Under the pieces are notes generated by a model, which was not told the origin of the DNA, ran no database searches, and saw only the letters and a list, made by a program, of their open reading frames with translations. The position numbers were made by a program, and so were the translations under genes. A DNA stretch of 64,000 bases from Ferruginibacter sp. (GTDB lineage: Bacteria; Bacteroidota; Bacteroidia; Chitinophagales; Chitinophagaceae), in assembly GCA_013141115.1 (NCBI GenBank), contig JABFRP010000002.1, forward strand, positions 62,001-126,000, given 5' to 3'. This document shows positions 19,905-29,000 of the stretch, piece by piece (within the stretch, counting starts at the first letter, position 1; each line of letters begins with the position of its first letter).

Positions 19905-20900
19905 ATGCAAAAAATTACTGCTGCCATTACCGCCGTTGGCGGATACGTACCCGACTATAAACTTACCAATAAAGAGTTGGAAACCATGGTGGATACCAAC
20001 GATGAATGGATACGCTCCAGAACTGGTATTGAAGAAAGACGAATTTTAAAAGGCGAAGGCCTGGGCAGCAGCGATATGGCTGTACCCGCAGTTTTAGAAA
20101 TATGCAAAAAACGTGGCATCGATCCTTCGGAAATTGAATGTATCATTTGCGCTACAGTAACACCCGACATGGTTTTTCCTGCAACTGCAAATATTATTGC
20201 AGACAAAATTGGCGCTGTTAATGCTTTTGGCTTTGATGTAAGTGCTGCCTGTTCGGGCTTTTTATTTGCCTTAACCACCGGTGCCAGTTTTATTGAAAGT
20301 GGCCGTTATAAAAAAGTGGTAATAGTTGGAGTGGATAAAATGAGCAGCATTGTTGATTACAGCGACAGAACCACCTGCATTATTTTTGGCGATGGTGCCG
20401 GAGCTGTTTTATTAGAAGTAAATGAAGAAGGCAATGGCGTTTTAGATAGCATTTTAAAAAGCGATGGCAGCGGCAGCAAATATTTACATATGAAGGCCGG
20501 CGGATCGGTAAAGCCTGCAACAATGGAAAGTGTTTTAGCTAAAGAACACTATGCCTACCAGGAAGGACAGGCCGTTTTTAAATTTGCTGTAAAAGGTATG
20601 GCCGATGTTAGCTACGAACTAATGCAACGCAATAACTTAACCGCCGATGATATTGCATGGCTGGTACCCCACCAAGCCAACTTAAGGATTATTGATGCCA
20701 CCGCAAACCGTATGGACCTGCCTAAAGAAAAAGTAATGATCAATATTCAGAAGTACGGCAACACTACCGCCGGCACTTTGCCTTTATGTTTGTGGGATTG
20801 GGAAAGCCAGCTAAAAAAAGGCGATAATATTATATTAGCAGCTTTTGGCGGAGGTTTTACATGGGGAGCAACATGGTTGAAGTGGGCGTATAATGGATAA
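19905..20900 (+). CDS. fabH: Beta-ketoacyl-ACP synthase III
   Basis: A 331-residue thiolase-fold enzyme that condenses acetyl-CoA (or a branched starter acyl-CoA) with malonyl-ACP to start type II fatty acid synthesis. The Cys-His-Asn triad is visible: Cys116 in DVSAACSGF, His256 in VPHQANLRI, Asn286 in YGNTTAGT. The N-terminal [17 protein letters not shown] and C-terminal [15 protein letters not shown] are signatures of the family. Length is normal. It is separate from other fab genes here and followed by a terminator at 21001. A second FabH copy elsewhere would not be unusual in this phylum. Confidence 0.96.
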   Translation: MQKITAAITAVGGYVPDYKLTNKELETMVDTNDEWIRSRTGIEERRILKGEGLGSSDMAVPAVLEICKKRGIDPSEIECIICATVTPDMVFPATANIIADKIGAVNAFGFDVSAACSGFLFALTTGASFIESGRYKKVVIVGVDKMSSIVDYSDRTTCIIFGDGAGAVLLEVNEEGNGVLDSILKSDGSGSKYLHMKAGGSVKPATMESVLAKEHYAYQEGQAVFKFAVKGMADVSYELMQRNNLTADDIAWLVPHQANLRIIDATANRMDLPKEKVMINIQKYGNTTAGTLPLCLWDWESQLKKGDNIILAAFGGGFTWGATWLKWAYNG

Positions 20901-21000
20901 GTAATAAATTATATCTCAAAGATCTTATAACACTGCACTAATATTAAAAATACTGGGCTTAAAACGACACACTTACAGCCACAGATACACACTTATTTCA

Positions 21001-21038
21001 AAAACAACACAGTTCCTTGTTCTGTGTTGTTTTTTTTT
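21001..21038 (+). terminator. Rho-independent terminator
   Basis: AAAACAACACAG and CTGTGTTGTTTT form a perfect 12-bp stem followed by a T run. Nothing further is recognised between 21039 and 21189. Confidence 0.9.
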
Positions 21039-21189
21039 GATTAAAGCTGTAATTTACGCAATAGCTGAAACCTGAAGAAAGGTTTATATCCGTGCCGGCT
21101 GAGGTGTTCGATTGAAATTGTTTTAATTAATTTTTTCATCATTTAACTTGCCTGTTTCAAAATTATTTTTGTTACCAATAGCTTAATTT

Positions 21190-24100
21190 ATGATTTACAT
21201 CTGTACCCATTTCAAGCCTAAAAAAATACAACTGCTTTTTATTCTTGGCATTTTTTTTCAACTTGCCGTGGTTAATACACAAGCACAGATGAGGGCAATA
21301 TACCAGGATGTACCCAATAACGACATTGGGAAAATCAGTTTCTTTTCTCAAAAAGACGGTTATGTTGCTTTTACAAATTGGATTGGGTACACCACAGACA
21401 GTGGCAGAACATTTACCCAAAAGCCTATAACTATGGGCAATGTTAATTTTAATGGTTACAGTGTTAACCTTACTTTTGGCTTTGGCATTAACGGGGTAAA
21501 GGCATTTGATCAAAATACCATTATTGTTTACGGACATTATGGCCTGGTACCATCAATTTTATCTTCGTCAAATGGCGGAAATTCATTTACGCTTATTTAT
21601 CATTCGCAATACAATCCATTGCAACTTAGCACCGGCATAACAGACATGGTATTTCCGCAAAATAACACCATTGGCTATGCTGTTGATGCAGACCGTATTT
21701 TAAAAACCACTAACCAGGGACTTACATGGTCGGTAGTAAGATATGATCCGGGAAGTTTTTTTGATTACCTGGAGGCGGTTGACAACAACACAATTTTTGC
21801 TTTATGCACACAATACAACACCAATAAATTATTAAAAACCACTAATGCAGGAATTTCGTGGCAAACTGTTTCAATGCCAGTATTGCCTTCAGGAAAAATG
21901 AACTATGCCCATTTTCTTACAGCCAATACTGGCTGGATAAATATGTATGACAACAATAATAATTATGGTTTTTACAAAACTATAAACGGAGGCGGAACGT
22001 GGACCTTACAAAATGATTTCATTGCTACCCCTTTTGCATGTGCTAAAATGAAGTTCACTGACGACAACACAGGTTATGCGCTTTCGGGCCTTTATACTGT
22101 ATGGAAAACTTTAAACAGTGGTGTAACCTGGGAACCTTTACCAAGAGATAACAACTTTACTTACCTGGGTTATTCTCATTACGACCTGAATGTTGCATCC
22201 TCTGGTCAACAACTATGGGCGGGGGGCGGCCATGGATTTCTTGAATTAAGCACAAACGGAGGAGGCACTCCACTCCCTAAATCTTATTTCAAAATTGATA
22301 CTACCGGACTTTACAACTCCAATATTGTTAACTTATACAATTTCTCCCGGCCATTATATACCTGCAAATGGTTTTTAAATAATGTTCAAATAAGTACATC
22401 CTACAACAGTTCTTATATACATAATGTAAACAGAACCAAGGATACTATTAAACTGGTTGTTTCAAATGGTATTACTACAGATACAAGTATTCAATACCAG
22501 TACTTTTATCCACCTGTACATATCAATTCATTTAATCCTGTTATTGCAGGCACTGGAAATACAATTACTATAAGCGGTTCAAATTTTTCCGGCGCTGTTG
22601 CTGTTAGTTTTGGCGGCACTGCTGCAAGTGGATTTACTGTAGTATCGCCAACAACTATTACCGCTACCGTTGGTGGGGGATCATCTGGTTATATAAAAAT
22701 AATTACCCCAACAGGAAGAGACTCTATGCCTGGTTTTACCTACATACCTGCACCTTCTATAACTTCCTTTACACCTACAGCTGCGGCGGCAGGTACTACG
22801 GTTACCATAACAGGAACCAATTTTACAAATGTTTCAACTGTAAAATTTGCAGGAATAGCAGCTACTTCATTTACAACAGTATCCCCAACAACAATTACGG
22901 CTATTGTCCCTTCCGGCACATCAGGTGCCGTTACAGTAACAACACCAGGAGGTACTGCAACTATGCCAGGCTTTATCTCATTACCCACAATCACATCTTT
23001 TACCCCTAACAAAGGAACCCAGGGAACTATATTAAATATCACTGGCACTTCCTTTACAGGAACAACGGCAGTAACAGTAGGCGGTATTGGCGTATCATCA
23101 TTTACGGTTAATTCCTCTATCAGTATCTCTGCCATTGTAGGCACAGGTGGTACAGGAAATGTTACCGTAACAAAACCCGGGGGAGTATCTTCATTACCAA
23201 GCTTTACCTGGTTTCCAACCCCTGTTATTACTTTGTTTTCGCCAACTTCCGGGCCAACAGGTACTTCTGTAACAATTACAGGAAGTGGTTTTGACGCTGT
23301 GCCTTCAAATAATACAGTCTATTTTGGGGCAGTAAAAGCAATGATTACGGGAGGTAATGCAACATCACTAACAGTTACCGTACCACTTAATGCAACTTTT
23401 GAACCTATTACAGTAGTGAGTAATAATCTTATCGGGTATTCAGCTATTCCCTTTCTGGTTACTTTTGCCAACGGAGGAAGCATTACACCCAATTCATTTG
23501 CACCAAGAATAATAATATCAGAAGGCTTAACAACCTATCCCACTAACATAAAATTGGGGGATATTGATGGAGATGGTAAGACCGACCTTATTGTGACTAA
23601 GTATTCCGTACCGACCACTTCGGCAAACCAGGGGATTTTAATATACAGGAACACCAGTTCTGCAGGCGCAGTATCATTTGCTACACCATTTAGTATGGGA
23701 AACATGGGCATCTTTGGCTCTGTTGAAACCACCACCGGCGATCTTGATGGTGATGGCAAGCTTGATCTTGCAATTATTAAAGAATACTCTATTGCCACTT
23801 TTATCAATACATCAACACCTGGCAATATTTCTTTTACTGCAGGTGCAGAACTACCCGCAGGTCATTTCGCCAGTGGTATTTCCATAGCCGATATTGATGG
23901 GGATGGTAAAGCAGATATAGCTGCCTGTCATTCCCCGGAAGATACCACTTCTGTTTTCAGGAATACAAGTGAACCTGGAAGTATTTCTTTTGCCCCAAGG
24001 ATAAATATTCCTGTGACAGGAGGCCGGAATATTTTAATAACAGATATAGATGGAGATAACAAACCTGAATTAATTATACCCAGAGGAGGCAGTTATACAT

Positions 24101-27100
24101 TTACGATACTAAAAAACAATTGTACAAGAGGCAATATTTTATTTGATGCAGCCTTGGCGTTTCCGGGCTATTCCCATTCGTATATGGCTTATGGAGATAT
24201 TGATGGCGATGGAAAAACTGACCTGGTTTCAGGTGACCTCAACGGATCAAAGGTTGCTGTGATGTTAAATATAACTAGTGCCGGGAATATTTCTTTGGCC
24301 ACACCAATTCAAATAAACGCAACTTCTCTACCATCGGGCATTACGGTTAGTGATCTGGATGGTGACGGAAAATTAGATATTGCTGCAGGATTATACAATT
24401 ATAATTTAGCAGTTTTTAAAAATACAAGTACCCCGGGTAACCTTTCTTTTGCTTCAAAAACAGATTACACACCGGGAACCTTTAACAGCAACAACTTGGT
24501 AGCATTAGGCGATATTGACGGAGATGGCAAAAACGATATTGTAGTTGCTGCATCTTCAGATCATTCAGTGTCGGTATACCGTAATACCGTTAAGCCCGAA
24601 CCTTTTATTTTATCTTTTAATCCTGTACAGGGTGGTTCAGGAACTGTTGTAAACATTACCGGTAATAACTTTACAGGCGTAACAGCCGTAAGTTTTGGCG
24701 GAGTAGCTGCGGCATCTTTTGTAGTTAATTCAGCAACTTCTATTACAGCAACGCTAGGTACAGGCGCTTCTGGTGATGTGAGTGTTACCAACAATTATGG
24801 CACAGGTATACGTTCGGCATTTGTTTTCGGTTATCCCCCGGTTATTACTTCTATATCTCCTGCATTTGCAGCTGTTGGTGCAACGATTACGATTAGTGGT
24901 ACTAATTTTAGCCCTGTTATTGCCAACAACATTGTTTATTTTGGTGGAGTAAAAGCAGTTGTTACTGCATCAACCACTTCTTCTATTTCGGCTACTGTTC
25001 CTTCCGGCACAGGTTATGAACCTGTAAAAGTTACTGTTAATAATCTTACCGCTTATTCTTCACAGTTTTTTTCTGTAACTTTTCCCGGTGCCACAACTGC
25101 GTTCTCCGCTGCAAGTTTTGCTCCCCGGATTGATCGCAGTAGTGGTCTTAGTGGCGCCTTAAGCGATATGGACGGAGATGGAAAGCTTGATCTTTTAAGA
25201 GCTGCCACCGGCAGCCTGGGTTTAGCAATTGCAAAAAACACCAGTACAACAGGCGTAATTTCTTTTACTTCAGATGCATATACAGTTACGCCAAATTTGC
25301 CTACAGGCTTAGCAACCGGTGATCTTGACGGGGATGGAAAACCTGACGTGGTTTGCTTTAACGATAATGCAGGAACTATAACTACTTTCATGAATACCAC
25401 TGTTGGTAGTACCATCAGCTTATCTACGGGTGTTAACTATTTTACTGGCATAGGCTCTGCCGCCAATCCAACTGATATTTTTATTAATGATCTTGACGGA
25501 GATGGTAAACCAGATGTAATGGTAGCCAATTCTTCCAATACGATAGCAGTATTTAAAAACATAAGTACTCCCGGAAATATTATTTTAGCCAACCGGATAG
25601 ATTTCCCGGTTAGTGGCGGAAGTGTTACCGGTATTACTGCGATGGATATGAATAGTGATGGCAAGCCTGAACTGATAGCTTCTGTAGAAGGAAACGGGAA
25701 TTTTGCAGCGGTTTTTAAAAATACTAGTTTGCCAGGCGTCATCTCATTTGATGTTAGGCAAAGTTATTTTACCGGTGTTGACCCCAAAGGAATAAGGGTA
25801 AGCGATATTGATGGCGATAACAAATTAGATATTTTAACCGCCAACATGCATTCAAATACAGTTTCAGTTTTTCGCAACCTTAGTGCTGGCAGCAATATTA
25901 CATTTACAACTAAACAAGATTTTGCAACAGGGTTTTTCCCTGCTGGCCTTACAGTATGCGATTTTGATGGCGACAGCAAGCCTGATATTGCTGAACAAAA
26001 TTATTTGCTTTCTGACAAAACGATTTCTCTTTTAAAAAATACCAGTTCTCCTGGCAGTATTTCTATGCAGCCGAAAATTGATTATGCGCTGGTACAAGTT
26101 GCCCGTAAAAGTACAGCAGGTGATATTGATGGAGATGGATTACCCGACCTTGTTACATTTGATGTTTTAAGCGGTACAACAGCTATTTTCCGTAATACAA
26201 CTGGTTCTGCTGCTGTTGCACAACTTTGTGCCAATGGCAGCACCTCTATTACTTCCGATATTACGGGCTCAAGTTATCAATGGCAGCAAAATACCGGAAA
26301 CGGATTTACAAATATCAGCGATAATGCAAATTTTTCCGGCACAAGTACGAGTACGCTTCAGCTTAACAATATTCCATTGGCCTGGAATGGATACCAGTAT
26401 CGTTGTATTGTAAACACCGCTTTTAGCATTATTACAATAATAAACTTAAATCCAATTCCAGTCAGCAATGCAGGAGTCGACAAAACTATATGTGCAGGCT
26501 CCAGTACTCAACTAAATGGTCTTGGAGGCGCAACTTTTTCATGGTCCCCTGCAATAGGCCTTAGCAATCCCAATATCTCTAACCCGGTTGCAAGCCCGGT
26601 TACTACCACTGCCTATATTTTAACAACTTATAATAGCACTGCTTGTTTTTCAAGAGACACCGTTTTAATTACAGTAAATCAACCAGTATTACCATCAGCA
26701 AACATTACTACACCTACTACAAGTATTTGTTTAGGCAGCCAGGCTACTTTTACTGCTATATCAATTAATGGCGGCACTAATCCTTCTTATCAATGGCAGG
26801 TAAATGGCGTAAATAATGGCAGTAACAGCAATACTTTTTCAAGCAATACTTTAAATAATGGCGACCAGATAAAAGTTATGCTCACCAGCAACGCTGGCTG
26901 TGTAACTAGTGCAACAGTATCCAGCAATATTATTACCATGAATGTGGCTGGTAATGTGGTGCCGTCGGTGAGTATCGCCACTTCAGCAACTTCAATTTGT
27001 TCCGGAACGTTAGTAACTTTTACAGCAACGCCTATTAACGGAGGAGCAACGCCGAATTATCAATGGCAGGTAAACGGTATCAACACAGGCACCAACAGCA

Positions 27101-28215
27101 ACACTTTCACCACATCAACTTTAAATAATAGCGATCAGGTAAAAGTTATTTTAACCAGTTCTCTTACTTGTGCTTTACCAACTACTGCAACAAGTAATAT
27201 TATTAGCATAACGGTAAACTTAATGCCTGTTGCCAACGCAGGAAATGATGCAACTGTTTGTGCAGGCAGCAGCGTTCAACTAAATGGGTCAGGAGGTACC
27301 ACTTATTTATGGATCCCTGCAACAGGACTAAATAACCCCAATATTGCCAACCCAATTGCCAGCCCTGCTATTACTACCGCCTATATTTTAACGGCGTTTA
27401 ATACTGCTAATTGTTTTTCAAAAGACACCGTTCTTGTTTCAGTAAATCAACCGGCAACCCCAACTGTAAACATTAACACCGCTAATAATAATATTTGTTT
27501 GGGTACAGCTGCAACTTTTACTGCCAGTGCAACTAACGGCGGAACAAACCCTGCATATCAATGGCAGGTAAATGGCATTAATGCTGGCACTAATAACAAT
27601 ACATTTACCAGCGCTGCCTTAAACAATAGCGACCAGGTTAAAGTAATACTCAACAGTAATTCCAGTTGTGTTACAACTACTGTTGCAACAAGCAATATAA
27701 TTACAGTAAATGTGCAGCAATTAGCAGTGCCAATAGTTTCTTTAAGCAACAAAGTCTTTACTGTAACAAATCCGGATGGGGCAGCAACTTATACCTGGCA
27801 AATACTAACCAATAATGTTTGGGGCAATGTTATACCAGCAGCAACAGGTATCATTTACACTGCAATTACTACAGGAGAATACAGGGTGAAAGCAGTCAAA
27901 GGCGTGTGTACTTCTTTCTCTGTTCCCCAGGCTACAAACTTTACGATCAGGATACCTGCTAATAATCCATTCGGAATTTATTTGTATCCTAATCCTGCAA
28001 GTAACATAATAACATTAGATTCCATAAAGTTGAACCAGCAATGGGAAACACTTGATATTATTGCGGCAGATGGAAAACACGTTTTACCAAGTCTGAATAT
28101 CAAAAATCAAACTTCCGTTTCGATAGATGTAACTGCTTTAAGAAACGGTACTTATTTTGTACAGCTTAGAAAAAAGGATGGAGATTTTACTACAATAAAA
28201 TTCGTAAAGCAATAA
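21190..28215 (+). CDS. Giant secreted protein: YCF48-like propeller, IPT/TIG domains, two FG-GAP (Ca-binding) propellers, T9SS type A sorting domain
   Basis: A 2341-residue exported protein with a signal peptide to about residue 34 (...VVNTQAQ). Domain order: sortilin/YCF48-like propeller blades (TTNQGLTWSVV, TINGGGTWTL) at 40-370; four IPT/TIG domains at about 440-760; seven DxDGDGxxD-type FG-GAP/VCBS repeats at about 785-1115; two IPT domains at 1137-1297; seven more FG-GAP-type repeats at about 1320-1650 (one reads MNSDGKPE); Ig-like repeats (SNAGVDKTICAGSSTQLNG) to 2250; and a type A sorting domain (LYPNPASNIITLD ... FVKQ). Each DxDGDG loop should bind one calcium. Likely cell-surface adhesin or carbohydrate-contacting protein; no catalytic motif seen. 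Monocistronic between terminators. Confidence 0.9.
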   Translation: MIYICTHFKPKKIQLLFILGIFFQLAVVNTQAQMRAIYQDVPNNDIGKISFFSQKDGYVAFTNWIGYTTDSGRTFTQKPITMGNVNFNGYSVNLTFGFGINGVKAFDQNTIIVYGHYGLVPSILSSSNGGNSFTLIYHSQYNPLQLSTGITDMVFPQNNTIGYAVDADRILKTTNQGLTWSVVRYDPGSFFDYLEAVDNNTIFALCTQYNTNKLLKTTNAGISWQTVSMPVLPSGKMNYAHFLTANTGWINMYDNNNNYGFYKTINGGGTWTLQNDFIATPFACAKMKFTDDNTGYALSGLYTVWKTLNSGVTWEPLPRDNNFTYLGYSHYDLNVASSGQQLWAGGGHGFLELSTNGGGTPLPKSYFKIDTTGLYNSNIVNLYNFSRPLYTCKWFLNNVQISTSYNSSYIHNVNRTKDTIKLVVSNGITTDTSIQYQYFYPPVHINSFNPVIAGTGNTITISGSNFSGAVAVSFGGTAASGFTVVSPTTITATVGGGSSGYIKIITPTGRDSMPGFTYIPAPSITSFTPTAAAAGTTVTITGTNFTNVSTVKFAGIAATSFTTVSPTTITAIVPSGTSGAVTVTTPGGTATMPGFISLPTITSFTPNKGTQGTILNITGTSFTGTTAVTVGGIGVSSFTVNSSISISAIVGTGGTGNVTVTKPGGVSSLPSFTWFPTPVITLFSPTSGPTGTSVTITGSGFDAVPSNNTVYFGAVKAMITGGNATSLTVTVPLNATFEPITVVSNNLIGYSAIPFLVTFANGGSITPNSFAPRIIISEGLTTYPTNIKLGDIDGDGKTDLIVTKYSVPTTSANQGILIYRNTSSAGAVSFATPFSMGNMGIFGSVETTTGDLDGDGKLDLAIIKEYSIATFINTSTPGNISFTAGAELPAGHFASGISIADIDGDGKADIAACHSPEDTTSVFRNTSEPGSISFAPRINIPVTGGRNILITDIDGDNKPELIIPRGGSYTFTILKNNCTRGNILFDAALAFPGYSHSYMAYGDIDGDGKTDLVSGDLNGSKVAVMLNITSAGNISLATPIQINATSLPSGITVSDLDGDGKLDIAAGLYNYNLAVFKNTSTPGNLSFASKTDYTPGTFNSNNLVALGDIDGDGKNDIVVAASSDHSVSVYRNTVKPEPFILSFNPVQGGSGTVVNITGNNFTGVTAVSFGGVAAASFVVNSATSITATLGTGASGDVSVTNNYGTGIRSAFVFGYPPVITSISPAFAAVGATITISGTNFSPVIANNIVYFGGVKAVVTASTTSSISATVPSGTGYEPVKVTVNNLTAYSSQFFSVTFPGATTAFSAASFAPRIDRSSGLSGALSDMDGDGKLDLLRAATGSLGLAIAKNTSTTGVISFTSDAYTVTPNLPTGLATGDLDGDGKPDVVCFNDNAGTITTFMNTTVGSTISLSTGVNYFTGIGSAANPTDIFINDLDGDGKPDVMVANSSNTIAVFKNISTPGNIILANRIDFPVSGGSVTGITAMDMNSDGKPELIASVEGNGNFAAVFKNTSLPGVISFDVRQSYFTGVDPKGIRVSDIDGDNKLDILTANMHSNTVSVFRNLSAGSNITFTTKQDFATGFFPAGLTVCDFDGDSKPDIAEQNYLLSDKTISLLKNTSSPGSISMQPKIDYALVQVARKSTAGDIDGDGLPDLVTFDVLSGTTAIFRNTTGSAAVAQLCANGSTSITSDITGSSYQWQQNTGNGFTNISDNANFSGTSTSTLQLNNIPLAWNGYQYRCIVNTAFSIITIINLNPIPVSNAGVDKTICAGSSTQLNGLGGATFSWSPAIGLSNPNISNPVASPVTTTAYILTTYNSTACFSRDTVLITVNQPVLPSANITTPTTSICLGSQATFTAISINGGTNPSYQWQVNGVNNGSNSNTFSSNTLNNGDQIKVMLTSNAGCVTSATVSSNIITMNVAGNVVPSVSIATSATSICSGTLVTFTATPINGGATPNYQWQVNGINTGTNSNTFTTSTLNNSDQVKVILTSSLTCALPTTATSNIISITVNLMPVANAGNDATVCAGSSVQLNGSGGTTYLWIPATGLNNPNIANPIASPAITTAYILTAFNTANCFSKDTVLVSVNQPATPTVNINTANNNICLGTAATFTASATNGGTNPAYQWQVNGINAGTNNNTFTSAALNNSDQVKVILNSNSSCVTTTVATSNIITVNVQQLAVPIVSLSNKVFTVTNPDGAATYTWQILTNNVWGNVIPAATGIIYTAITTGEYRVKAVKGVCTSFSVPQATNFTIRIPANNPFGIYLYPNPASNIITLDSIKLNQQWETLDIIAADGKHVLPSLNIKNQTSVSIDVTALRNGTYFVQLRKKDGDFTTIKFVKQ

Positions 28216-28236
28216 TCAGCTGAACTGTATTAACAT

Positions 28237-28267
28237 AAAAAGGCCTCAAATTAATGAGGCCTTTTTT
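28237..28267. terminator. Bidirectional terminator between convergent genes
   Basis: AAAAAGGCCTCA and TGAGGCCTTTTTT pair perfectly around AATTAA, with A run and T run on the two sides, so it can serve both the giant secreted-protein gene and the RRM gene. Confidence 0.9.
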
Positions 28268-28290
28268 ATTGCGATAAGTTGTTGGTTAGA

Positions 28291-28632
28291 TTACCACCTG
28301 CTTCCGCCACCGCCACGGTTTCCACCGCCGCCGTAACCACCGCCACCACGGTTTCCACCACCACCGTAGCCACCGCCACCGGTTCTTGCTTCTCTTTCTT
28401 TTGCTACAGAAACAGACATTGCACGTCCTTCTACTTCTTTATTGTTAAGGCCGGCCATTGCAGCTTTACCTTCGTCGTCGTTGCTCATTTCTACAAAACC
28501 AAAACCACGGCTTCTGCCAGTTTCTCTGTCTGTAATTACTTTAGCAGAAGAAACTTCGCCATACTGAGAAAATAAATCCTGCAATTCTGCATCGGATGTG
28601 TTAAAACTTAAATTTGAAACATAAATGTTCAT
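28291..28632 (-). CDS. Glycine-rich RRM RNA-binding protein
   Basis: A 113-residue cytosolic protein with one RNA recognition motif (residues 1-78). RNP2 is IYVSNL and RNP1 is RGFGFVEM, both intact with their aromatic RNA-contact residues. The tail (about 85-113) is a Gly/Arg/Tyr-rich low-complexity segment with repeats of GGGGYGGGGNR. Bacterial proteins of this type in Bacteroidota and cyanobacteria bind U-rich RNA and are often cold-responsive; that role is inferred here. The AT-rich upstream region of about 370 bp could carry a long 5' leader. Confidence 0.93.
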   Translation of the reverse strand: MNIYVSNLSFNTSDAELQDLFSQYGEVSSAKVITDRETGRSRGFGFVEMSNDDEGKAAMAGLNNKEVEGRAMSVSVAKEREARTGGGGYGGGGNRGGGGYGGGGNRGGGGSRW

Positions 28633-29000
28633 GATAAAAAAATTGATAATTAAATAAAATAAAATGCCTTTGCATTAGGGAGAAAGCAAACTATAAAGAC
28701 TGAAATACTATTACTGTGAGAAGATTCGAGAAAAATAGAATTGATCAATGCTGTGAGCTAAATACGATAATACTTTGCAAACATACACTTATTAGGCCAC
28801 TCAAAAGCTTTTATTTTTCTGTACCTGTGTTTAACACATTGCAGAAACCGGCAATAAACACATAATGGGCAACGTTTAAAAGCATGACTGCCAGCGTACT
28901 AATGGCATTATATATTTTCTTAACTACTTTTTTCAGCAATTTACAGGGGTTATAAGGTTGGCAGCTTAATAACTATATTTGTATTACAGAACTAGAAACT
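28633..29000. other. Divergent intergenic region, RRM gene / subtilase gene
   Basis: 368 bp without a recognisable gene. It separates two divergently transcribed genes. I see a good -7 box for the subtilase (28974-28982), a weak TATAGTTTGC on the minus strand upstream of the RRM gene (near 28690), and TACTTTGC near 28770. No riboswitch or RNA gene was recognised. Confidence 0.4.
28974..28982 (+). promoter_or_regulatory. -7 promoter box of subtilase gene
   Basis: TATATTTGT matches TAnnTTTGY exactly and ends 18 nt before the ATG. A -33 element is not obvious. Confidence 0.5.

Noticed and set aside
22740..25979. Several long minus-strand ORFs opposite the IPT/FG-GAP gene
   Set aside because: Their Val/Pro/Ser-rich translations are the reverse complement of Gly/Thr/Asp repeats; no independent coding signal.
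28279..28575. Plus-strand ORF opposite the RRM gene
   Set aside because: It mirrors the Gly-rich tail; the minus strand has RNP1 and RNP2 motifs.
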